In this document: in pieces, positions 38,985-44,755 of the stretch
Layout: every line of letters begins with the position of its first letter
How positions within the stretch are numbered: the stretch's first letter is position 1
Source of the DNA: an uncultured Faecalibacterium sp.
GTDB taxonomy: Bacteria > Bacillota > Clostridia > Oscillospirales > Ruminococcaceae
Direction of reading: 5' to 3'
DNA length: 44,755 nt
Assembly (NCBI GenBank): GCA_934525845.1
Contig: CAKSZS010000018.1
Location: forward strand, 1 to 44,755
Notes under the pieces: generated by a model
Told to the model about the DNA's origin: nothing
Databases searched by the model: none
Seen by the model: only the letters and a program-made list of their open reading frames with translations
Program-made: the position numbers and the translations under genes

Positions 38985-39605
38985 GTGGAGGATTATCGTA
39001 CCATCCGGGGCACCGCCGCCGGTGAATATGAAGAAAAGAAGAGTCGGTTCATCGCCTCGCTTTCCTTTGCAGACAGCGAGGAAGCTGCCGTGGCGTTTCT
39101 GGAACAGGTGCGTGCGGCCAACCGCACGGCACGGCACAACGTTTATGCCTACCGCCTGCGGGAGGGCAACCGGGAGCGCTATTCCGATGACGGCGAACCG
39201 GCCAAGACGGCGGGAACGCCGGCACTGGAAGTGCTGCAGCACAGCGGCCTGACCGATCTGATCGTGGTGGTCACCCGGTATTTCGGCGGGGTGCTGCTGG
39301 GCACCGGCGGCCTGGTGCGTGCTTACACCACCGCCACCAGCCGGGCACTGGAAAATGCCGAGGTCGTGACCGTGCGCAGTGTGATCGAACTGCGGGTGAC
39401 GGTGGAGTACTCCTTATATGAACGGGCGTCGCTGCTCATTGATGCCGCAGGGGCAAAGCAGGCGGCACCGGAGTTCACCGACCGGGTGACCCTGTGCTGG
39501 CAGATGCCGGAACACACCGAAGGACCGCTGCTGGAACAGCTCCGGGAACTGACCCGGGGCAGTGCACAGGTCACAGTGTCCAAACCCTTCTACGCGCCCT
39601 TTTGA
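38985..39605 (+). CDS. yigZ: YigZ/IMPACT family protein
   Basis: 206-residue protein of the UPF0029/IMPACT family. The N-terminal domain has KKSRFIA, the signature YSDDGEPAKTAGTPALEVLQ and VVVTRYFGGVLLGTGGLVRAY; a small C-terminal domain follows from about residue 135. In E. coli and yeast, relatives are linked to translation control or protein-stress responses, but the biochemical role is unsettled. The start is GTG at 38985, 8 nt after AGGAGG. A TTG at 38967 precedes the site and is rejected. Confidence 0.92.
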   Translation: MEDYRTIRGTAAGEYEEKKSRFIASLSFADSEEAAVAFLEQVRAANRTARHNVYAYRLREGNRERYSDDGEPAKTAGTPALEVLQHSGLTDLIVVVTRYFGGVLLGTGGLVRAYTTATSRALENAEVVTVRSVIELRVTVEYSLYERASLLIDAAGAKQAAPEFTDRVTLCWQMPEHTEGPLLEQLRELTRGSAQVTVSKPFYAPF

Positions 39606-39750
39606 GAGAAACCAAGTCTTTTTTGCAAACCGACAGCGAACTTCCCCCTTCGACACCGCAGGTGTGCTACAATTGCCGCAGGCGCAGCAATTGGGTCGGC
39701 TGCACCGCGAAGGAGGGATGCAGAAGCGAGGAAAGGTCGTTTGAAGATCC

Positions 39751-41526
39751 ATGATCCCACACGAATACATTGAAGAACTGACCCGCCGCACCGACATCGT
39801 GGAGCTGGTGGGCAATTATGTGCAGCTCAAGCACAAGGGGCGGCTGTATGGCGGCCTGTGCCCCTTCCACAGCGAAAAGACCCCGTCTTTCTATGTCTAC
39901 CCGGACACCCAGAGCTTTTACTGCTTTGGCTGTGGAGCCGGCGGCGATGCCATTGCCTTTGCCAAAAAGATCAACAGCATTGATTACCCGGAAGCGGTCA
40001 AGCTGCTGGCTGCCCGGGCCGGAATGCCGGAGCCGCAGGAGGATGACCATACCGGCCGGATGCGCAGCCGCATCCTGTCCATGAACAAGGAGGCGGCCCG
40101 CTTCTTCCACGCCTGCCTGAACTCCACTGTGGAGGAAGCCCGGCAGGCGCGCGCCTACTGGCGCCGCCGCGGGCTGGATGACAAGACCATCGTCCGGTTC
40201 GGGTTGGGCTACGCCCCCGATGACGGGCAGGCACTGTACCAGTTTTTGCGGGACAAAGGCTACAATCAGCAGGAGCTGGATGCCAGCGGATTGTTCAAGC
40301 GCAGTCCGACCGGACGCATCTACTGTCTGTTCTGGCGGCGGGTCATGACCCCCATCTTCGATCTGCGGGGCAACATCATCGCGTTTGGCGGGCGTGTGCT
40401 GGACGATTCCAAGCCCAAGTACGTCAACAGCCCGGAAACGCTGGTCTACCACAAATCGGAGACGGTGTTTGCGCTGCAGATCGCCAAGCGCAGTGCCTCC
40501 CGCCGGTTCGTGCTGTGTGAGGGCTACATGGACGTCATCAGTATGCAGCAGGCGGGCATCGACACCGCCGTCTGCGCCTGCGGCACGGCCCTGACCCCCG
40601 AGCAGGTGCGGCTCATCAGCGAATACGCAGAGGAGGTCATCCTGAGCTATGACTCGGATGAAGCCGGGCAGAAAGCCACCCTGCGTTCGCTGGAACTGTT
40701 CCGCAACAGCCCGGTGAAGGTGGGCGTGCTGCAGATCCCGGGCGCAAAAGACCCGGACGAGTACATCAAAAAATACGGCGCAGAGCGGTTCAAGGCACTG
40801 CTGGACGGCGTGGGCAACGCGCTGGATTTCCGGCTGGGACGCCTGCGGAGCCAGTACGACCTGAAACAGGATGCGCAGCGGCTGGAATACGTCAAGCAGG
40901 CCGTGGAGCTGCTGGCAGAACGTTCCAGCCCCACGGAACAGGAGGTGTATGCAGGGCGTCTGGCAGAGGAGACCAACATCTCCAAAAATGCCATCATGAC
41001 CCAGCTGGAGGGTGCGGTCAAAAAGGCCGGCAGCAAACGCCGCCGGGAACGAAGCCAGGCGATTCTGCGCTCCGGTGAGATGAACCAGATCAAGATCGCC
41101 TACACCGATGGGGGACAGCAGGCGCTGGGCATCGTCAGTGCACAGCAGCGGCTGCTGGCGGCCATCCTGCGGGAACCGCAGTATCTGGATCTGGTGCAGG
41201 GACAGCTGACGGCAGAGCAGTTCATCCAGCCGGCCCAGAAGGAGCTGTTTGCAGCGATGCAGCGCTGCCGGCAGGAGGGCGTGGAGATCAGCCTTGCGAC
41301 CCTGCGCACCTATGTCAGCGAAGAAGCATTGAATGAACTGAGCCATCTTGCGGCACAATACAGCGATGTGAATTGCACACCGGACGACATCCGACTGTAT
41401 CTGGACCGCATCGCCCGGGGAATGCCTGTGGCGAAGAAGGCAGCGGAAATGTCCGGTGATGAGATCACCCGGTATCTTCAGTCGATGCGTGAAAAAAAGC
41501 AGGGAAACCTTCCCGACGAAGAATAA
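39751..41526 (+). CDS. dnaG: DNA primase
   Basis: 591-residue primase that makes RNA primers at the replication fork. The N-terminal zinc-binding domain has Cys37, His40, Cys58 and Cys61 (CPFHSEKTPSFYV, FYCFGCGAGGD). The catalytic TOPRIM core has LCEGYMDVISM and LSYDSDEAGQKA. The C-terminal helicase-binding region begins around residue 440. The start ATG 39751 follows an in-frame stop three codons upstream, so it cannot be longer. Its ribosome site is poor, and an 8-codon frame with AAGGAGGG lies just before. It is followed 76 bp later by rpoD, the classic dnaG-rpoD pair. Confidence 0.96.
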   Translation: MIPHEYIEELTRRTDIVELVGNYVQLKHKGRLYGGLCPFHSEKTPSFYVYPDTQSFYCFGCGAGGDAIAFAKKINSIDYPEAVKLLAARAGMPEPQEDDHTGRMRSRILSMNKEAARFFHACLNSTVEEARQARAYWRRRGLDDKTIVRFGLGYAPDDGQALYQFLRDKGYNQQELDASGLFKRSPTGRIYCLFWRRVMTPIFDLRGNIIAFGGRVLDDSKPKYVNSPETLVYHKSETVFALQIAKRSASRRFVLCEGYMDVISMQQAGIDTAVCACGTALTPEQVRLISEYAEEVILSYDSDEAGQKATLRSLELFRNSPVKVGVLQIPGAKDPDEYIKKYGAERFKALLDGVGNALDFRLGRLRSQYDLKQDAQRLEYVKQAVELLAERSSPTEQEVYAGRLAEETNISKNAIMTQLEGAVKKAGSKRRRERSQAILRSGEMNQIKIAYTDGGQQALGIVSAQQRLLAAILREPQYLDLVQGQLTAEQFIQPAQKELFAAMQRCRQEGVEISLATLRTYVSEEALNELSHLAAQYSDVNCTPDDIRLYLDRIARGMPVAKKAAEMSGDEITRYLQSMREKKQGNLPDEE

Positions 41527-41602
41527 GGAACCGTTTTCGGAAGCGGCTCCTCGGCCCCGCTTTCCCCTCCGGCTGGAGCAGGAGTGGAAAGGAGCAGGAA
41601 TC

Positions 41603-42685
41603 ATGCAGAAATTGTCGCAGACGGAAGAACTGGCCCGTACGCTGGCAGCCCGGGCAAGGCGGCACACGCTGACGCCGGAACAGATCAGCCGCGCCATGGA
41701 TGAGCAGGACTACGATGTGGCACAGCTGGACGAGCTGTATACCGCACTGGAAGCCCGCGGGGTGCAGCTGGCTGAGGATGCCGAGGAGACCCTGCCTGCG
41801 CTGGACGATGCGCAGATCGGGGCGCTGGAACAGGAGCTGTCTGCCGAGGGTGTGGCGCTGGAGGATCCGGTCAAGACCTATCTGAAGGAGATCGGGCAGG
41901 TGCCGCTGCTTTCGGCACAGCAGGAAATGGAGCTGGCGCGGGCGGCGCAGGCCGGGAACGAGGAAGCCCGCCGGAAACTGAGCGAAGCGAACCTGCGGCT
42001 GGTGGTATCGGTGGCCAAACGGTATGCCGGGCGCGGCCTGCCGTTTCTGGATCTGATCCAGGAGGGGAACCTCGGTCTGATGAAGGCAGCAGAAAAGTTT
42101 GAGCCGGAACGGGGATTCAAGTTCTCCACCTATGCCACCTGGTGGATCCGGCAGTCCATTACCCGCGCCATTGCGGATCAGGGACGGACGATCCGGATCC
42201 CGGTGCATCTGGTAGAGAACATCAACCGGGTCAAGAAGACGGCAGGGGAGCTGCTGCGCAAAAACGGACGGGAGCCGACGGTGGAGGAGATCGCTGTCCG
42301 GATGGATCTGGAACCGGACAAGGTGCGGGAACTGCTGCAGCTGGCGCAGGATCCGGTGAGCCTGGAAACGCCGGTGGGGGAGGAAGAGGATGCCCACCTG
42401 GAAGATTTTATCCAGGACGAAGAGGCGGGCGTTCCGGTGGAGGAAGCCGGACGGCAGCTTCTGCATCGGGAGCTGCTGAACGTCCTCAAGAGCCTGACGC
42501 CCCGGGAGGAGCGGGTCATTACCCTGCGGTTCGGGCTGGAGGACGGCCGTTCCCGCACACTGGAAGAGCTGGGCCGGGAGTTCAACGTGACCCGGGAGCG
42601 GGTGCGGCAGATCGAGGCCAAGGCCCTGCGCAAACTGCGGCACCCCAGCAGGGCAAAGCGTCTGCGGGATTATTTGGATGAGTAA
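41603..42685 (+). CDS. rpoD: Primary RNA polymerase sigma factor (sigma-70/SigA)
   Basis: 360-residue housekeeping sigma factor. Region 1.2 (DPVKTYLKEIGQVPLLS), region 2 (RLVVSVAKRYAGRGLPFLDL, FKFSTYATWWIRQSITRAIA for -10 recognition), region 3 (RIPVHLVENINRVKK) and region 4 (LTPREERVITLRFGLEDG, LEELGREFNVTRERVRQIEA for -35 recognition) are all clear. Region 1.1 is short, and there is no large non-conserved insert. GGAG lies 8 nt before ATG 41603. Probably cotranscribed with dnaG. Confidence 0.97.
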   Translation: MQKLSQTEELARTLAARARRHTLTPEQISRAMDEQDYDVAQLDELYTALEARGVQLAEDAEETLPALDDAQIGALEQELSAEGVALEDPVKTYLKEIGQVPLLSAQQEMELARAAQAGNEEARRKLSEANLRLVVSVAKRYAGRGLPFLDLIQEGNLGLMKAAEKFEPERGFKFSTYATWWIRQSITRAIADQGRTIRIPVHLVENINRVKKTAGELLRKNGREPTVEEIAVRMDLEPDKVRELLQLAQDPVSLETPVGEEEDAHLEDFIQDEEAGVPVEEAGRQLLHRELLNVLKSLTPREERVITLRFGLEDGRSRTLEELGREFNVTRERVRQIEAKALRKLRHPSRAKRLRDYLDE

Positions 42686-42696
42686 GAGAGAGAAGA

Positions 42697-42723
42697 GGGA
42701 AAGCCCGCGGGCTTTCCCTTTTT
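42697..42723 (+). terminator. Terminator after rpoD
   Basis: Perfect palindrome GGGAAAGCCC-GC-GGGCTTTCCC followed by TTTTT; inner pairs open to form the loop. Confidence 0.9.
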
Positions 42724-42735
42724 GCGTGGAGGAAA

Positions 42736-42770
42736 CCCTCTCAGTCACGGCAAGGCCGTGAAAGCTCCCC
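42736..42770. repeat. Fragment of the MITE-like repeat family
   Basis: CCCTCTCAGTCAC followed by a CACGGCAAGGCCGTG hairpin and AGCTCCCC. The first 13 bases equal the left arm of the element at 26,981, and AGCTC-CCC matches its next segment. No right end is seen, so it is truncated. Confidence 0.55.
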
Positions 42771-43178
42771 CATGTAAAAGTTCCGCAACAAAATACAAGA
42801 GACAAGATAGACAAATTGCACAAGGGTGTTTTGGTGTGGAACGTGCAAAATAAAAAAATCAATCCCCAAAACAGTAAAAACGTACACGCATCCGGGCGTT
42901 CGAAAGAAGCGCTGAAAAAATAAAAAAATCACGCTGAAAACCGAAAAATGGCTTGACAGCAAGGCTTTTTCAGTGTATACTATAATAGTATCACATAATG
43001 GACTAGTGCGCCAAAAAGGGGAATGCTTCGGGACACGCAAAACGGTTCCGACCGAAAAGTTTGTGAAAAACGCCGAAACGTTCTCTTCGACGCGGGTCGA
43101 ATTATGTGTGTCTGCTCAAATTTGACCCGTGTATACGACATCCCCGTAGAGTTACAAAAGTAAGGAGTGGTTGATTTT
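42771..43178. promoter_or_regulatory. rpoB promoter and long structured leader
   Basis: No gene. The AT-rich upstream part has the 15-mer AAAATAAAAAAATCA twice (42,847 and 42,917). The promoter is TTGACA (42953-42958), 17-bp spacer, TATACT (42976-42981). The leader of about 190 nt contains a stem of CGGGTC-AATT / AATTTGACCCG around 43,091-43,131. The SD AAGGAG lies at 43,162-43,167. Confidence 0.7.
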
Positions 43179-44755
43179 ATGATGAAAGTCAAGCCCGTCA
43201 AGCTCGGCAAAACCGAGCGCATGAGCTTCTCCCACATCGACGAAGTCATCAGTATGCCGAACCTGATCGAGGTTCAGAAGAACTCGTATCAGTGGTTCCT
43301 GGACGAGGGCCTGCGAGAGGTCTTCCACGACGTCGGCACCATTGAGGACTACACCGGCAATCTGGCACTGAGCTTCGTGGACTTCCGCCTGGCGGACAAG
43401 CCGAAGTACAGCATCAAGGAATGCAAAGAGCGCGATGTGACCTATGCGGCACCCCTGCGCGTCACCGCCCGTCTGTTGAACAAGGAGACCGGCGTGGTAA
43501 AGGAAGAGAACAATATCTTTATGGGCGACTTCCCCCTGATGACCGATGCCGGCACCTTCGTGATCAACGGTGCAGAGCGTGCGATCGTCAGCCAGCTGGT
43601 TCGTTCTCCCGGCGTGTTCTACGGCGATGCCAAGGATAAGGTGGGCAACGACCTGTACAGCGCCACCATGAACCCCAACCGCGGCGCATGGCTGGAGTAC
43701 GAGACCGATGCCTCCAACGTGTTCTATGTCCGCATCGATAAGAACCGCAAGCTGCCCGTCACCGTGCTGTGCCGTGCCCTGGGTCTGTCCACCGATGAGG
43801 ACATCCTGAACTATTTCGGACCGGATGAGCGCATCCTGGCCACTCTGGAAAAGGACACCACTAAGAACCGCGAGGAAGGCCTGCTGGAAGTGTACCGCAA
43901 GCTGCGCCCCGGCGAGCCTCCCACGGTGGAATCTGCGACCAACCAGATCAATATGCTGTTCTTCGATCCGCGCCGCTACGATCTGTCCCGTTTCGGCCGC
44001 TATAAGATGAACAAGAAGCTGTCTCTGGCCCGCCGCATTGCCGGCAGCACTGCCGCCGAGAACGTGATCGATCCGCTGACCGGTGAGATCCTGATCGAGG
44101 AAGGCACCAAGATCACCCGCGAGCTGGCCGAAAAGGCAGACAACGCCGGTGTGAACGTGGTCATGCTGAAGGTCGAGGACAAGCTGGTCAAGGTCATCAC
44201 CAACGGCTGTGTGGATGCACAGGGCTTCTTCTCCTTTGATGTGAAGGAGTGCGGCATCAACGAACGCTGCTCCTTCAAGGAGATCCGCAAGATCCTCGAT
44301 GCAACTTCCGATGTGGAAGAGCAGAAGGCCATGCTGCGCAACAATCACGATCTGCTGATCGGCCGCACCGTGACCGTGGACGACATCCTGTCTTCCATCA
44401 ACTATCTGAACGGCCTGGGCCACGGCATCGGCACCACCGATGACATCGACCACCTGGGCAACCGCCGCATCCGCAGTGTCGGTGAGCTGCTGCAGAACCA
44501 GTTCCGCATCGGCTTCTCCCGCATGGAGCGCGTGATCCGCGAGCGCATGACCCTGCAGCAGGGCCAGGACGAAAAGGACCAGATGACCCCGCAGAGCCTG
44601 ATCAACATCCGCCCTGTGGTGGCTGCCGTCAAGGAGTTCTTCGGCTCCTCTCCGCTGTCCCAGTTCATGGATCAGAACAACCCGCTGGCTGAGCTGACCC
44701 ACAAGCGCCGTCTGTCTGCTCTGGGCCCCGGCGGTCTGAGCCGTGACCGCGCAGG
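43179..44755 (+). CDS. rpoB: RNA polymerase beta subunit (partial, 5' part)
   Basis: 525 codons of the beta subunit before the window ends. Clear segments include SFSHIDEVISMPNLIEVQ at the N-terminus, FVINGAERAIVSQLVRSPGV, the DIDHLGNRRIRSVGELLQNQ stretch and, at the edge, the rifampicin pocket SPLSQFMDQNNPLAELTHKRR then LSALGPGGLSRDRA. Residues equal to E. coli Asp516, His526 and Ser531 are wild type; position 510 is Pro instead of Gln, most likely lineage variation. ATG 43179 is chosen over 43182 by spacing to AAGGAG. It follows rpoD rather than rplJ-rplL, and has its own promoter. Confidence 0.97.
   Translation, partial: MMKVKPVKLGKTERMSFSHIDEVISMPNLIEVQKNSYQWFLDEGLREVFHDVGTIEDYTGNLALSFVDFRLADKPKYSIKECKERDVTYAAPLRVTARLLNKETGVVKEENNIFMGDFPLMTDAGTFVINGAERAIVSQLVRSPGVFYGDAKDKVGNDLYSATMNPNRGAWLEYETDASNVFYVRIDKNRKLPVTVLCRALGLSTDEDILNYFGPDERILATLEKDTTKNREEGLLEVYRKLRPGEPPTVESATNQINMLFFDPRRYDLSRFGRYKMNKKLSLARRIAGSTAAENVIDPLTGEILIEEGTKITRELAEKADNAGVNVVMLKVEDKLVKVITNGCVDAQGFFSFDVKECGINERCSFKEIRKILDATSDVEEQKAMLRNNHDLLIGRTVTVDDILSSINYLNGLGHGIGTTDDIDHLGNRRIRSVGELLQNQFRIGFSRMERVIRERMTLQQGQDEKDQMTPQSLINIRPVVAAVKEFFGSSPLSQFMDQNNPLAELTHKRRLSALGPGGLSRDRA

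Noticed and set aside
44650..44665. Rifampicin-resistance substitution in rpoB (Pro at E. coli position 510)
   Set aside because: The main resistance positions are wild type and 510 varies between lineages; nothing supports resistance.
43152..44702. 516-codon minus-strand open frame
   Set aside because: Antisense of rpoB, for the same reason.

Overview
The window looks like chromosome of a butyrate-producing gut Firmicute of the Ruminococcaceae/Oscillospiraceae, most likely Faecalibacterium (F. prausnitzii group). This rests on the moderately high GC, strong Shine-Dalgarno sites, the gene run thl-crt-hbd-bcd-etfB-etfA next to a 448-residue butyryl-CoA:acetate CoA-transferase, and the dnaG-rpoD-rpoB neighbourhood. 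The species name is inference; the pathway is read from conserved motifs.

Bases 1 to about 12,500 are one end of an integrative conjugative element of the Tn1549/CTn type, all on the minus strand. In transcription order it carries a replication initiator with a short leader peptide, ParA, ParB, a terminator, four small accessory proteins, PcfB-like protein, the VirD4 coupling ATPase, Maff2, a 22-codon ORF, a VirB6/TrbL-like channel protein, PrgI, VirB4, and an NlpC/P60 hydrolase cut by the window edge. Relaxase and integrase are not in the window. The element ends at 12,502-12,560 in the 3' three-quarters of a tRNA-Ala(GGC) gene whose 5' part is missing, which I read as the att junction.

Bases 12,570-20,680 hold, on the minus strand, a Spo0A DNA-binding domain without a receiver, preceded by five 0A-box-like repeats about 10 bp apart; a two-gene operon of a TIR-Sel1-TPR protein plus an unknown 462-residue protein; a metallophosphoesterase; and a sensor kinase whose response regulator is transcribed divergently. 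Bases 20,690-24,370 hold a methylglyoxal synthase homologue lacking one catalytic Asp and the proline operon proC-proB-proA. A TetR-type regulator, a radical SAM protein and a MITE-like repeat follow.

Bases 27,300-37,350 are the butyrate region: an AI-2E-family transporter and the CoA-transferase on the minus strand, coaD on the plus strand, then the six-gene butyrate operon. Acetyl-CoA is condensed (Thl), reduced (Hbd), dehydrated (Crt) and reduced with electron bifurcation (Bcd/EtfAB) to butyryl-CoA; the transferase swaps CoA to acetate and releases butyrate. Intercistronic hairpins lie after thl and hbd. A 636-bp gap follows with a possible small RNA and a repeated motif ahead of a secreted double-CAP protein.

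The right end has a YigZ/IMPACT protein, DNA primase, the primary sigma factor and the start of rpoB, which has its own promoter and a structured leader of about 190 nt.
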